Shown one piece after another: positions 1 to 7,454 of a DNA stretch of 7,454 nucleotides. The position numbers and the translations under genes were made by a program. Within the stretch, counting starts at the first letter, position 1. Each line of letters begins with the position of its first letter. This DNA comes from Marinosulfonomonas sp. (GTDB taxonomy: Bacteria; Pseudomonadota; Alphaproteobacteria; Rhodobacterales; Rhodobacteraceae), in contig JAFLKA010000207.1 in NCBI GenBank assembly GCA_022712735.1, forward strand, positions 1-7,454. Direction: 5' to 3'. The notes below the pieces were generated by a model. That model made no database searches. It saw only the letters and a list, made by a program, of their open reading frames with translations, and was not told where the DNA came from.

Positions 1-536
1 GCTGCCACTGATTTCGGACCAACCGAATTCACCTGATCCAGATAGAACAACATCATCGGATGAAACGTCGCCGCCTTTAACAGCTCGGAAAACTTACCCG
101 TGATGTTGGGGCGGATCGCATCCTCGACATAGGTTGCAACCGCATGACGCATTACGCCTTTCTTGCCTTTGACGGTGAAATGATCGGCCCAGAACCGCAC
201 CAGACGTTCCCGCAGACCATCCTCGGTAAACATACCACGCGCGATGGTGGCCCGCAGCCAATCCGCCTGCTGACGCCGCGCGTCTTTGCGCAACTCGCGG
301 ATTTGTTGCTTGATATCTTGCGCCATCGTAGGCTCGTCACGACGGGTGCGGTTCAGACGGCGAATGTCTTCCATCACCGCCTCGATCTGTGCAAATCCGC
401 CAATCGGGAACCGCCCCGCCATATCGTCCGGTCCCGTCAAACGGGCCAACATTTCGTCCACACTGACGGGCGGCGCGATATGCGGCGACAGGCCAGTGCC
501 AAACCGGATGGCGGCGGTTTCAAGGTTAAACGTCAC
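1..536 (-). CDS. DUF1800 domain-containing protein, N-terminal part (runs off the left edge)
   Basis: The minus strand reads open from 536 to the window edge, giving the first 178 residues of a larger protein. Its N-terminal IRFGTGLSP, the FWADHF motif (residues about 115-120) and HPMMLFYLD (about 159-167) followed by SVGPKS fit the DUF1800 family (PF08811), whose members are usually around 450-500 residues. The biochemical role of the family is not established. In many bacteria the gene sits next to a DUF1501 gene, which would lie to the left of this window. Residues about 51-95 are highly charged and probably helical. I chose the GTG at 536 because GAGGTGA (539-545) lies just upstream at good spacing. 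A GTG at 542 is also in frame but would overlap that site, and an in-frame stop at 546-548 rules out anything longer. No signal peptide is visible. The family call is from motif recall, not a profile search. Confidence 0.82.
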   Translation of the reverse strand, partial: MTFNLETAAIRFGTGLSPHIAPPVSVDEMLARLTGPDDMAGRFPIGGFAQIEAVMEDIRRLNRTRRDEPTMAQDIKQQIRELRKDARRQQADWLRATIARGMFTEDGLRERLVRFWADHFTVKGKKGVMRHAVATYVEDAIRPNITGKFSELLKAATFHPMMLFYLDQVNSVGPKSVA

Positions 537-538
537 AG

Positions 539-547
539 TCACCTCTT
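539..547 (-). promoter_or_regulatory. Ribosome binding site of the DUF1800 gene
   Basis: Read on the minus strand this is AAGAGGTGA, a strong match to the anti-Shine-Dalgarno complement. Five bases separate its GG from the GTG at 536. It decides the start between two in-frame GTG codons at 542 and 536. Confidence 0.6.
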
Positions 548-591
548 ACGATCACTTATCAACGACACGCTACCAGACCCCGTGCAAAATG

Positions 592-622
592 AAAAACCCC
601 GCAGCGATCGCTACGGGGTTTT
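592..622 (-). terminator. Rho-independent terminator downstream of aspS
   Basis: A nearly perfect inverted repeat pairs AAAACCCCG (593-601) with CGGGGTTTT (614-622). After one mismatch (602/613) the inner AGCGATCGCT (603-612) is itself palindromic and continues the stem. On the minus strand the 3' arm ends in a run of five T, then CATTTT. It lies 25 bases past the aspS stop and before the DUF1800 gene, so it should end aspS transcripts and insulate the next gene. The A-run on the other side means it could also work on the plus strand. Confidence 0.85.
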
Positions 623-646
623 GGCATTTTCCAGCGTGCTTGGAAC

Positions 647-2422
647 CTAATCCTGCGGGAGCACCCGTAGGTGCAATTCGCGCAACTGCTCGTTCATCGG
701 CTCGTTTGGTGCGCCCATCATCAGGTCTTCGGCGCGCTGGTTCATCGGGAACATAATAACCTCGCGGATGTTGGCCTCGTCCGCTAGCAGCATCACGATG
801 CGGTCAATCCCCGCCGCACACCCACCGTGGGGTGGGGCGCCAAAACGAAACGCATTCACCATACCGCCGAAACGTTTTTCGACCTCGTCCTTGCCATAAC
901 CGGCAATTTCAAACGCCTTAAACATGATTTCCGGCTTGTGATTGCGGATCGCACCCGAAACCAGCTCATAACCATTGCACGACAGATCATACTGATAACC
1001 CAGCACCTCCAGCGGATCACCCTCCAGCGCTTCCATCCCGCCTTGAGGCATGGAAAACGGGTTGTGTTCAAAATCAATCTTGCCGGTTTCCTCGTCCTTC
1101 TCGTAAATCGGGAAATCGACAATCCAGGCGAATGCAAAGCGGTTATTTTCGGTCAGGCCCAACTCGCGGCCAATCTCCTCCCGCGCACGTCCCGCAACGG
1201 CTTCGAACGCTTTGGGTTTACCGGCAAGGAAAAATGCCGCGTCCCCAACGCCCAGCCCCAGTTGCAACCGGATCGCCTCGGTGCGCTCTGGTCCGATATT
1301 TTTGGCCAAAGGTCCGGCGGCCTCCATCCCCTCGCCCAGATCGCGCCAGAAAATATACCCCATCCCCGGCAGACCCTCTTTTTGGGCAAAGGCGTTCATA
1401 CGGTCACAGAATTTGCGCGACCCGCCTTTGGGGGCCGGAATGGCGCGAATTTCGGTGCCCTCGTTTTCCAGCAGGTTGGCGAAAATCTTGAAACCGGAAC
1501 CGGCGAAATGCTCCGACACGATCTGCATCTTGATCGGGTTGCGCAGGTCCGGTTTATCGGTGCCATACCAAAGGGCCGCGTCACGGTAAGAAATCTGCGG
1601 CCAGTTGGTATCGACCTTGTGACCGCCGCCAAATTCATCAAAAATCCCGTGGATCACCGGCTCGATGGTATCAAACACATCCTGCTGGGTGACGAACGAC
1701 ATCTCCAGATCCAGCTGGTAAAAATCGGTAGGCGAGCGATCCGCACGTGGGTCTTCGTCGCGGAAACACGGCGCGATCTGGAAGTATTTGTCATAGCCCG
1801 ACACCATGATCAGCTGTTTGAATTGCTGCGGCGCCTGGGGCAGCGCGTAAAAACGCCCCGGATGCAAACGGGACGGAATCAGAAAATCGCGCGCACCTTC
1901 GGGGCTGGAGGACGTAATAATCGGCGTCTGGAATTCACGGAACCCCTTGTCCCACATCCGCTTGCGCATCGACGCCACCACATCGCTCCGCATCTTCATG
2001 TTGTTTTGCAACTTCTCGCGGCGCAGATCCAGATAGCGGTATTTCAGTCGGGTTTCTTCAGGGTATTCCTGCTCGCCAAACACCATCAACGGCAATTCGT
2101 CCGCCGCCCCCAAAACCTCGATATCGCGGATAAACACCTCGACTTCTCCGGTCGGAATTTTCGGGTTCACCAGTGATCCGTCCCGCGCCATCACATTGCC
2201 ATCAATCCGGATGCACCACTCGGCCCGCAGCTTTTCAATCTCGGCGAACACCGGACTGTCAGAATCCGCCATCACCTGCGTAATCCCGTAATGGTCGCGC
2301 AAATCGATGAATAGCAGGCCGCCGTGGTCGCGCACGCGATGCACCCAGCCCGACAGGCGAACAGTGTCGCCAACGTTGGATTTGTTCAATTCGGCACAGG
2401 TGTGGCTGCGATAGACGTGCAT
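647..2422 (-). CDS. aspS: Aspartate--tRNA ligase (bacterial type, probably Asp/Asn non-discriminating)
   Basis: This cytoplasmic class II synthetase charges tRNA(Asp) with aspartate using ATP. The 591-residue length is normal for bacterial AspRS. An N-terminal OB-fold anticodon-binding domain (about 1-110) is followed by the catalytic core: motif 1 around 160-175, QAPQQFKQ at 196-203, motif 2 [10 protein letters not shown] at 220-229, HNPFSMP at 453-459 and motif 3 within [14 protein letters not shown] at 528-541. The bacterial GAD insertion lies at about 290-415. His33 in RDHGG matches the His that helps tRNA(Asn) recognition in the Pseudomonas aeruginosa non-discriminating enzyme, where Escherichia coli has Leu. 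Charging of tRNA(Asn), followed by GatCAB amidation, is therefore likely but inferred. I chose the ATG at 2422 because [12 protein letters not shown] is the usual family start and AAGGGGAC (2427-2434) precedes it. An in-frame ATG at 2464 would start upstream of the predicted transcript. The gene appears to be transcribed alone and is intact. Confidence 0.97.
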   Translation of the reverse strand: MHVYRSHTCAELNKSNVGDTVRLSGWVHRVRDHGGLLFIDLRDHYGITQVMADSDSPVFAEIEKLRAEWCIRIDGNVMARDGSLVNPKIPTGEVEVFIRDIEVLGAADELPLMVFGEQEYPEETRLKYRYLDLRREKLQNNMKMRSDVVASMRKRMWDKGFREFQTPIITSSSPEGARDFLIPSRLHPGRFYALPQAPQQFKQLIMVSGYDKYFQIAPCFRDEDPRADRSPTDFYQLDLEMSFVTQQDVFDTIEPVIHGIFDEFGGGHKVDTNWPQISYRDAALWYGTDKPDLRNPIKMQIVSEHFAGSGFKIFANLLENEGTEIRAIPAPKGGSRKFCDRMNAFAQKEGLPGMGYIFWRDLGEGMEAAGPLAKNIGPERTEAIRLQLGLGVGDAAFFLAGKPKAFEAVAGRAREEIGRELGLTENNRFAFAWIVDFPIYEKDEETGKIDFEHNPFSMPQGGMEALEGDPLEVLGYQYDLSCNGYELVSGAIRNHKPEIMFKAFEIAGYGKDEVEKRFGGMVNAFRFGAPPHGGCAAGIDRIVMLLADEANIREVIMFPMNQRAEDLMMGAPNEPMNEQLRELHLRVLPQD

Positions 2423-2426
2423 GATT

Positions 2427-2434
2427 GTCCCCTT
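2427..2434 (-). promoter_or_regulatory. Ribosome binding site of aspS
   Basis: The minus strand reads AAGGGGAC, with six bases between AAGGGG and the ATG at 2422. It supports the 591-residue start over the ATG 14 codons upstream. Confidence 0.6.
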
Positions 2435-2457
2435 GGGGTGAATGGATTGGTCGGGCT

Positions 2458-2486
2458 GATACACCGCGCACAGCCGATAAAGTCAA
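2458..2486 (-). promoter_or_regulatory. Probable aspS promoter (sigma-70 type)
   Basis: The minus strand shows TTGACT (2481-2486) as a -35, a 17-base spacer, and TGTATC (2458-2463) as a weaker -10 with three of six consensus bases. Transcription would begin near 2451, giving a 5' leader of about 30 bases before the aspS start at 2422. The strong -35, exact spacing and position support the call; the -10 is the weak point. Confidence 0.5.
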
Positions 2487-2673
2487 GAGAGGCGACGCCA
2501 GCAATCCATGCAAATTGGCCTATATGCACCTTATCGGGGCATTTTTGCGCATCAAGACCAGCTCATCACACCCAACTCGGAAAAAATAGAGCAACAAAGC
2601 CACAGATACATCCGTTTGGCATTCAGCATATAGCCATACGCATCCCGTCTTTGTAGTAAAGAGGTATTAAGCG
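2487..2673. other. Divergent intergenic region, nothing else recognised
   Basis: This stretch lies between the aspS promoter and the candidate leader ORF. It is AT-richer than the flanking housekeeping genes. I looked for -35/-10 pairs on the plus strand. TTGGCA near 2620 and AT-rich hexamers near 2625-2635 and 2665 are present, but none pair at 16-18 bases, so the promoter of the GT87-like gene is not identified. No tRNA, repeat or longer ORF with credible content is seen. Confidence 0.5.
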
Positions 2674-2701
2674 ATGCCTGAGGCATCCAAACCCGAGGTT
2701 T
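2673..2701 (+). promoter_or_regulatory. Two adjacent short hairpins in the leader of the GT87-like gene
   Basis: GATGCC-TGA-GGCATC (2673-2687) and AAACC-CGA-GGTTT (2689-2701) are perfect inverted repeats with three-base centres, one base apart. The first buries the leader ATG. The second holds most of the GAGG that could serve the downstream gene. Ribosomes crossing the leader ORF would open both. The stems are short (6 and 5 base pairs), so a regulatory role is only inferred. Confidence 0.3.
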
Positions 2702-2712
2702 TCATCAGTTAA
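2674..2712 (+). CDS. Candidate 12-codon leader ORF coupled to the GT87-like gene
   Basis: An ATG at 2674 opens a 12-residue ORF, MPEASKPEVFIS. AAAGAGG (2658-2664) lies nine bases upstream as a good ribosome binding site. Its TAA stop (2710-2712) shares one base with the ATG of the downstream membrane-protein gene (TAATG), a classic layout for translational coupling. The downstream gene has only a poorly placed GAGG (2695-2698) of its own, 13 bases before its ATG. No function for the peptide is suggested by its sequence. It could be a regulatory leader, a translation-start relay, or chance. Conservation in related genomes would decide. Confidence 0.35.
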   Translation: MPEASKPEVFIS

Positions 2713-4004
2713 TGCGTTCAATTGGCACATCCGTTATTGCTGTAATTATTGCAAGCATCGCAACGTTTATAATCCTGATCAATGACACTTCGGGGTCAAG
2801 CGACATTTTGGCCAGCTGGATGGCGGGCCATTACTATCTGCTGGGCATGCTGGACCAGATTTACCCACATGACACCGACATTTTCACAATGCGCCCCCCG
2901 CCTGAATGGATCCCGTATCATCACAGCCAAGGGCGCAGCAGCGATGTTTTCCCCTTTATCTACCCGCCGATCTGGGCCCATGTTTTCGGCTGGCTCACCA
3001 CAGTAACCCAATTTGAAACAGTCGTGAAATGGGCCCGCATACTAAACCCGCTGCTGATCGGCAGCATGGTTATACTGGCGTGGCGTGCGTCAGGCAGCAC
3101 AATACCTGCCCTCAGGTTTACCCTGCTAGGCCTGCTCATTCTGGCGTTCACCCTGATCGGGGTCGTCCCCATCGTGCAAAACCAGCCCCAGATATTTGTT
3201 AGCTTTCTGATCGTTCTGGGATTAGAGCGCCACCGCTCTGGCGCCCCTTTAACGGCGGGAGCTGCCATTGCACTTGCCGCGTCGATCAAACTGTACCCGG
3301 TCCTGTTGGCATTGCTTTTTCTGGCCAGCGGAAACAAACGCGCATTCGGCAGTTTTGTCATAATCGGTGCCACCCTTGGCGGGTTATCTATCGCCTTGGC
3401 AGGATGGCCATTACACAGCCTGTTTCTGGCAGAAGTCAGCAGAATCAGCAGCACGATTATTGTTACGATCCATACCTATTCGCTCGATGCGATTATCGGG
3501 CAGATGTTCTTTATCGACCAAATGCAGATGATCCTTGATCCAAATTTCATTGCCGGCGCCGCAGATAACAACCTGATAATAGGGTGGCAGGTGATGGCCA
3601 AACCTGCCCTTTGGCGCGGAATTTCTGCGGCTGTTATTCTTGCAACTCTGGTGTTTTTTGCCTATAAATTACACCGGAATAAGGGACCAAATTCTGACAA
3701 CAGCTTGCTCTGGCCAATCGTCATTATCTGTATAGCCCTGATTAACCCAATATCCTGGGGGTATCACTACCTACCTGCCGTGGCCTTTGCCCCTGTGCTG
3801 ATTGACCGGTTCGGCTCCTTTCGGGGCGCAGTGTTGCTGTTGCTGATTTTCGCGCCGGTTTCAGTTGTGGCCCTTACCTCGATCTACCCGCATATCGGCT
3901 TTATTGCGCAACCCGCGTCCTTCTTTGGCACACTCAGTATGATCGGCCTTGCCCTGTCCTTTGCCGCTGCCCACCGTAAAAAACCGACCGCGCAGCCGCA
4001 TTAA
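2712..4004 (+). CDS. GT87 (DUF2029)-like integral membrane glycosyltransferase
   Basis: The 430-residue product is strongly hydrophobic, with a membrane helix at about 5-23 and roughly nine or ten more. The layout matches GT87/DUF2029 proteins, GT-C-fold enzymes that usually use polyprenyl-phosphate sugars and act on the outer side of the inner membrane. Matching features are an Asp-containing loop after the first helix (SSDILASWMAGHYY, D31), PFIYPPIW at about 81-88, QNQPQ at 156-160, AASIKLYP at about 189-196 and NPISWGYH at 345-352. The sugar and acceptor cannot be told. The ATG at 2712 is the only reasonable start: an in-frame stop lies at 2679-2681 and the leader ORF stop overlaps it. It lies between aspS and carB with no pathway link. 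It uses AT-rich codons unlike its neighbours, including ten ATA codons in 430 against three in the 1097 codons of carB. The family assignment is by motif recall. Confidence 0.75.
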   Translation: MRSIGTSVIAVIIASIATFIILINDTSGSSDILASWMAGHYYLLGMLDQIYPHDTDIFTMRPPPEWIPYHHSQGRSSDVFPFIYPPIWAHVFGWLTTVTQFETVVKWARILNPLLIGSMVILAWRASGSTIPALRFTLLGLLILAFTLIGVVPIVQNQPQIFVSFLIVLGLERHRSGAPLTAGAAIALAASIKLYPVLLALLFLASGNKRAFGSFVIIGATLGGLSIALAGWPLHSLFLAEVSRISSTIIVTIHTYSLDAIIGQMFFIDQMQMILDPNFIAGAADNNLIIGWQVMAKPALWRGISAAVILATLVFFAYKLHRNKGPNSDNSLLWPIVIICIALINPISWGYHYLPAVAFAPVLIDRFGSFRGAVLLLLIFAPVSVVALTSIYPHIGFIAQPASFFGTLSMIGLALSFAAAHRKKPTAQPH

Positions 4005-4017
4005 GCAGCCTCAGGGC

Positions 4018-4045
4018 TTGCGCCCCGCCACCGCTGATCTATAAC
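4018..4045 (+). promoter_or_regulatory. Possible carB promoter
   Basis: TTGCGC (4018-4023) and TATAAC (4040-4045) are separated by 16 bases, between the GT87-like stop and carB. The -10 matches five of six consensus bases and the -35 only the TTG. Transcription would start near 4052, about 26 bases before the carB ATG. carB could also be read through from the upstream gene, since no terminator separates them. Confidence 0.4.
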
Positions 4046-4077
4046 CCACCAGAATTTGCCGTTTGGGGGCCTGCCAC

Positions 4078-7000
4078 ATGCCAAAAAGAACTGACATCAA
4101 ATCCATCATGATAATCGGCGCTGGCCCAATCATTATTGGGCAGGCCTGCGAGTTTGATTATTCCGGTGCGCAAGCGTGTAAAGCCCTGCGCGAAGAAGGC
4201 TACCGCGTCATTCTGGTCAACTCCAACCCCGCCACCATCATGACCGACCCTGAGCTGGCCGACGCCACCTATATCGAGCCGATCACCGCCGAAATGGTCG
4301 CCAAAATCATCGAAAAAGACCGCCCCGATGCATTGCTGCCCACCATGGGCGGCCAAACCGGCCTGAACACGGCACTGGAACTCGACGACTTGGGTGTGCT
4401 GAAAAAGTACAACATCGAGCTGATTGGCGCCAACCGGCAAGCCATCGAAATGGCCGAGGACCGCAAGCTGTTCCGCGAGGCGATGGACCGGATCGGGTTG
4501 GAAAACCCCCGCGCCACCATTGCCGAAACCCTTGAGGAATGCATGGCAGCGCTCGATGACATCGGCCTGCCCGCCATCATCCGCCCCGCCTTCACCTTGG
4601 GCGGCACCGGCGGCGGCGTGGCCTATAACCGCGATGATTTCATCCACTTTTGCACCACGGGGCTAGACGCCTCGCCGGTCACGCAAATCCTGATTGATGA
4701 ATCCCTGCTGGGCTGGAAAGAATTCGAAATGGAAGTGGTGCGCGACACCGCCGACAACGCCATCATCGTCTGCGCGATTGAAAACATCGACCCGATGGGC
4801 GTGCATACAGGCGACAGCATCACGGTGGCCCCCGCCCTGACCCTGACGGATAAAGAATACCAGATGATGCGCACCGCCTCGATTGCGGTGCTGCGCGAGA
4901 TCGGCGTCGAAACCGGCGGCTCCAACGTGCAATGGGCGGTGAACCCCGCCGACGGGCGCATGGTGGTGATCGAAATGAACCCGCGCGTGTCACGCTCCTC
5001 GGCGCTGGCCTCCAAAGCCACCGGTTTCCCGATCGCCAAAATTGCCGCCAAACTGGCGGTGGGCTACACGCTGGACGAACTCGACAACGACATCACCAAA
5101 GTCACGCCCGCGTCGTTCGAGCCAACCATCGACTACGTGGTCACCAAAATCCCGCGCTTTGCGTTTGAGAAATTCGCAGGCTCCCCGCCGCTACTGTCGA
5201 CCGCAATGAAATCGGTTGGCGAAACCATGGCAATCGGCCGCACCATCCATGAATCGCTGCAAAAAGCGCTGGCCAGCATGGAAACCGGCCTGACCGGATT
5301 TGACGAGGTCGAGATCGAGGGCGCACCCGATAAGGTCGCCGTGATAAAAGCCATCAGCGCCCAAACCCCCGACCGGATGCGCACCATCGCACAGGCCATG
5401 CGCCACGGGTTGAGCGATGATGAAATCCACACTGCCACCATGTTTGACCCTTGGTTCCTGGCCCGTATCCGCGAGATTGTGGATACCGAGGAAACTATAA
5501 AGAATGCGGGCCTACCGCATGATGAGCACGGCATGCGAGCGCTGAAAATGATGGGCTTTTCCGACGCCCGCCTCGCCATCCTGACAGACCAGCCCGAAAC
5601 CGCTGTGCGCAAAATCCGCCTAGCCGCAGGCGTCACCGCCGTGTTCAAACGCATCGACACCTGCGCCGCCGAATTCGAGGCCCAAACCCCCTATATGTAT
5701 TCCACCTACGAGGCCCCGGCGATGGGCGACGTGGAATGCGAAGCGCGGCCCAGCGACAAGAAAAAAGTCGTCATCCTAGGCGGTGGCCCGAACCGCATCG
5801 GCCAGGGCATCGAGTTCGATTACTGCTGTTGCCACGCCTGCTACGCCCTGACCGATCAGGGTTATGAAACCATCATGATCAACTGCAACCCCGAAACCGT
5901 GTCGACCGATTACGACACCTCGGACCGGCTGTATTTCGAACCCGTCACCTTTGAACATGTGATGGAAATCCTGCGCATCGAGCAAGAAAACGGCACCCTG
6001 CACGGCGTCATCGTGCAGTTTGGCGGCCAGACCCCGCTCAAACTCGCCAATGATCTGGAGGCCGCAGGCATCCCGATCCTCGGCACCACGCCCGATTCAA
6101 TCGACTTGGCCGAAGACCGCGAACGCTTCCAAGCGCTGGTCAACGACCTTGGCCTGCTCCAGCCCAGAAACGGCATCGCCTCCACTGACGCCCAAGCGCT
6201 GGAAATCGCCGAAAAAATCGGCTTCCCTCTGGTGATCCGCCCCTCCTACGTGCTCGGTGGCCGCGCGATGGAGATCGTGCGCGATATGGCCCATCTGGAA
6301 CGCTACATCGCCGAGGCCGTGGTAGTTTCCGGCGACAGCCCCGTGCTGCTCGACAGCTACCTGTCCGGCGCCATCGAAATGGACGTCGACGCGCTGTGCG
6401 ATGGCAAAGACGTGCATGTCGCGGGCCTGATGCAACACATTGAAGAGGCCGGCGTGCACTCGGGCGATAGCGCCTGCTCGCTGCCGCCCTATTCCTTGCC
6501 CGACGACATTATCGCAGAGGTCCACCGCCAAACCCGCGCACTGGCCTTGGCCCTAAATGTGGTCGGCCTGATGAACATCCAGTTCGCGGTCAAAGACGGG
6601 CTGGTCTACCTGATCGAGGTCAACCCGCGCGCGTCCCGCACCGTGCCGTTTGTCGCCAAAGCCACCGACAGCGCCATCGCCTCCATCGCCGCACGCCTGA
6701 TGGCGGGCGAGCCGCTGTCCAACTTCCCGCAGCGCCCACCCTACCCCGAAGGCGCAAACCCCGACACCCCGCTGCCGTTTGCCGACCCGATGTCGCTGGC
6801 CGACCCGAATATGCCGTGGTTTTCCGTCAAAGAGGCCGTTCTACCCTTCGCCCGCTTCCCCGGCGTCGACACCATCCTTGGCCCCGAAATGCGTTCAACC
6901 GGCGAAGTCATGGGCTGGGATAAATCCTTCCCCATCGCTTACCTGAAGGCCCAGATGGGTGCAGGCGTGGTTTTACCGACCGAAGGTGCGGTGTTCATCT

Positions 7001-7371
7001 CGATCAAAGACATGGACAAAACCGCCGAGATGGCCGACACCGCCCACCTGCTGATTGACCTTGGCTTCACCATCATCGCCACCCGCGGCACTGGCGACTG
7101 GTTGGTGGAAAACGGGGTGGAATGCGAGATCGTGAACAAAGTCTACGAGGGCCGCCCCAACATTGTTGATAGGATGAAAGACAGCGAAATCGCCTTGGTG
7201 ATGAACACCACCGAGGGCGCACAGGCAGTCGAAGACAGCCGCGAAATCCGCTCCGTCGCGCTCTATGACGGCCTACCGTATTTCACCACAGCCGCCGCCA
7301 GCCACGCGGTGACGCTGGCGATGAAGTCACGCGAAGAAGGCGAGTTGGGGGTTAGGTCGTTGCAGGGGTGA
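4078..7371 (+). CDS. carB: Carbamoyl-phosphate synthase large subunit
   Basis: With the glutaminase subunit CarA it makes carbamoyl phosphate from bicarbonate, glutamine-derived ammonia and two ATP, for pyrimidine and arginine synthesis in the cytoplasm. The 1097 residues show the full layout: carboxyphosphate domain (1 to about 400), oligomerisation domain (about 400-555), carbamoyl-phosphate domain (about 556-935) and C-terminal MGS-like allosteric domain. The ATP-grasp loop GGTGGG (175-180) and metal ligands E299 and N301 match E. coli numbering exactly; the second-half equivalents are E847 and N849. [11 protein letters not shown] carries E789 and D797, equivalent to ornithine-site E783 and D791. 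T1002, T1005 and K1021 match UMP/IMP-site residues T974, T977 and K993. E. coli CarB has 1073 residues; most of the excess is a linker near 886-914. I chose the ATG at 4078 because [10 protein letters not shown] is the family start and GGGGG (4065-4069) precedes it; a TTG five codons upstream has no support. carA is not in the window. Confidence 0.98.
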   Translation: MPKRTDIKSIMIIGAGPIIIGQACEFDYSGAQACKALREEGYRVILVNSNPATIMTDPELADATYIEPITAEMVAKIIEKDRPDALLPTMGGQTGLNTALELDDLGVLKKYNIELIGANRQAIEMAEDRKLFREAMDRIGLENPRATIAETLEECMAALDDIGLPAIIRPAFTLGGTGGGVAYNRDDFIHFCTTGLDASPVTQILIDESLLGWKEFEMEVVRDTADNAIIVCAIENIDPMGVHTGDSITVAPALTLTDKEYQMMRTASIAVLREIGVETGGSNVQWAVNPADGRMVVIEMNPRVSRSSALASKATGFPIAKIAAKLAVGYTLDELDNDITKVTPASFEPTIDYVVTKIPRFAFEKFAGSPPLLSTAMKSVGETMAIGRTIHESLQKALASMETGLTGFDEVEIEGAPDKVAVIKAISAQTPDRMRTIAQAMRHGLSDDEIHTATMFDPWFLARIREIVDTEETIKNAGLPHDEHGMRALKMMGFSDARLAILTDQPETAVRKIRLAAGVTAVFKRIDTCAAEFEAQTPYMYSTYEAPAMGDVECEARPSDKKKVVILGGGPNRIGQGIEFDYCCCHACYALTDQGYETIMINCNPETVSTDYDTSDRLYFEPVTFEHVMEILRIEQENGTLHGVIVQFGGQTPLKLANDLEAAGIPILGTTPDSIDLAEDRERFQALVNDLGLLQPRNGIASTDAQALEIAEKIGFPLVIRPSYVLGGRAMEIVRDMAHLERYIAEAVVVSGDSPVLLDSYLSGAIEMDVDALCDGKDVHVAGLMQHIEEAGVHSGDSACSLPPYSLPDDIIAEVHRQTRALALALNVVGLMNIQFAVKDGLVYLIEVNPRASRTVPFVAKATDSAIASIAARLMAGEPLSNFPQRPPYPEGANPDTPLPFADPMSLADPNMPWFSVKEAVLPFARFPGVDTILGPEMRSTGEVMGWDKSFPIAYLKAQMGAGVVLPTEGAVFISIKDMDKTAEMADTAHLLIDLGFTIIATRGTGDWLVENGVECEIVNKVYEGRPNIVDRMKDSEIALVMNTTEGAQAVEDSREIRSVALYDGLPYFTTAAASHAVTLAMKSREEGELGVRSLQG

Positions 7372-7424
7372 GGGGGAAATATTTTCTCTACTCAATGTCA
7401 AGTAACTTGCCCCGCAACATGGTC
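7372..7424. other. Short 3' flank of carB, no gene recognised
   Basis: About 50 AT-richer bases follow the carB stop. They contain a small inverted repeat, CAAGT-A-ACTTG (7399-7409), with no T-run on either side to make a convincing terminator. No start of a further gene can be supported before the adapter-like end. Confidence 0.4.
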
Positions 7425-7454
7425 AGATCGGAAGCGCGTCGGTGAGGGAAAGAG
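7425..7454 (+). other. Probable Illumina TruSeq adapter remnant at the contig end
   Basis: The last 30 bases begin AGATCGGAAG and end GGGAAAGAG. Against the common TruSeq read-through adapter, recalled from memory, 26 of 30 positions agree without gaps. The differences are base 11 (C for A) and bases 18-20 (GTG for TGT). This is best read as untrimmed, error-bearing adapter rather than genomic DNA, so it should not be annotated biologically. Confidence 0.85.

Noticed and set aside
144..756. Overlapping plus-strand open frames across the DUF1800 gene and the aspS 3' end
   Set aside because: They run antisense to the DUF1800 coding sequence, pass straight through the terminator hairpin, and encode low-complexity Arg-rich products with no family resemblance.
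827..2176. A 449-codon open frame on the plus strand inside aspS
   Set aside because: It lies wholly antisense to a clear aspS, its translation shows no recognisable family and is rich in Arg, His and Gln as expected from reading a GC-rich gene backwards. No ribosome binding site or promoter supports it.
2422..2464. Longer aspS form starting at the ATG at 2464
   Set aside because: The extra 14 residues do not resemble AspRS N-termini, the ATG lies at the promoter -10 and upstream of the predicted transcript start, and the ATG at 2422 has a good ribosome binding site.
4014..4025. GGGC-TTGC-GCCC hairpin after the GT87-like gene as a terminator
   Set aside because: The stem has only four base pairs and no T-run follows, so it does not qualify. 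It also overlaps the possible carB -35.
4039..4647. A 202-codon minus-strand open frame over the start of carB
   Set aside because: It is the Gly/His/Asp-rich reverse reading of carB, with no credible start signal. The other minus-strand frames within 4269-7139 are the same kind of shadow.
4078..7371. Internal similarity between the two halves of carB as a recent repeat
   Set aside because: This is the ancient duplication of the two ATP-grasp units found in all CarB proteins, not a new repeat.
7394..7409. TTGACA on the minus strand downstream of carB as an antisense promoter
   Set aside because: The -35 hexamer is perfect, but no -10-like hexamer lies at 16-18 bases on the minus strand.

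Overview
The window looks like ordinary chromosomal DNA from an alphaproteobacterium, most likely a Rhodobacterales (Roseobacter-type) marine bacterium. This rests on the AspRS N-terminus and its RDHGG segment, the near-canonical alphaproteobacterial CarB with its extra linker, a DUF1800 protein, and the GC-rich codon use of the housekeeping genes. I did no database search, so the taxonomy is inferred from family knowledge.

Layout, left to right. Positions 1-536 (minus) hold the N-terminal 178 residues of a DUF1800-family protein that runs off the left edge. A strong hairpin terminator at 592-622 separates it from aspS (647-2422, minus), a complete bacterial-type aspartyl-tRNA synthetase with its own likely promoter at 2458-2486. 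A divergent intergenic region of about 290 bases follows. It holds that promoter and, at its right end, a 12-codon candidate leader ORF (2674-2712) with two short perfect hairpins. The leader stop overlaps the start of a plus-strand polytopic membrane protein of the GT87/DUF2029 type (2712-4004). After 73 bases with a plausible promoter comes carB (4078-7371, plus), the complete large subunit of carbamoyl-phosphate synthase. The last 30 bases (7425-7454) closely match an Illumina TruSeq adapter, so the right end is probably a contig end with adapter read-through.

The genes do not form one pathway. aspS serves translation, and may also serve Asn-tRNA formation by the indirect route. carB makes carbamoyl phosphate for pyrimidines and arginine; its partner carA is not in the window. 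The GT87-like protein probably transfers a sugar from a lipid-linked donor at the membrane, with unknown acceptor. Its AT-richer codon use suggests a different history from its neighbours.

I found no phage, IS element, CRISPR array, tRNA, rRNA or defence system, and no evidence of a new multi-gene system. The observations most worth checking are the terminal adapter and the leader ORF/hairpin arrangement before the GT87-like gene.
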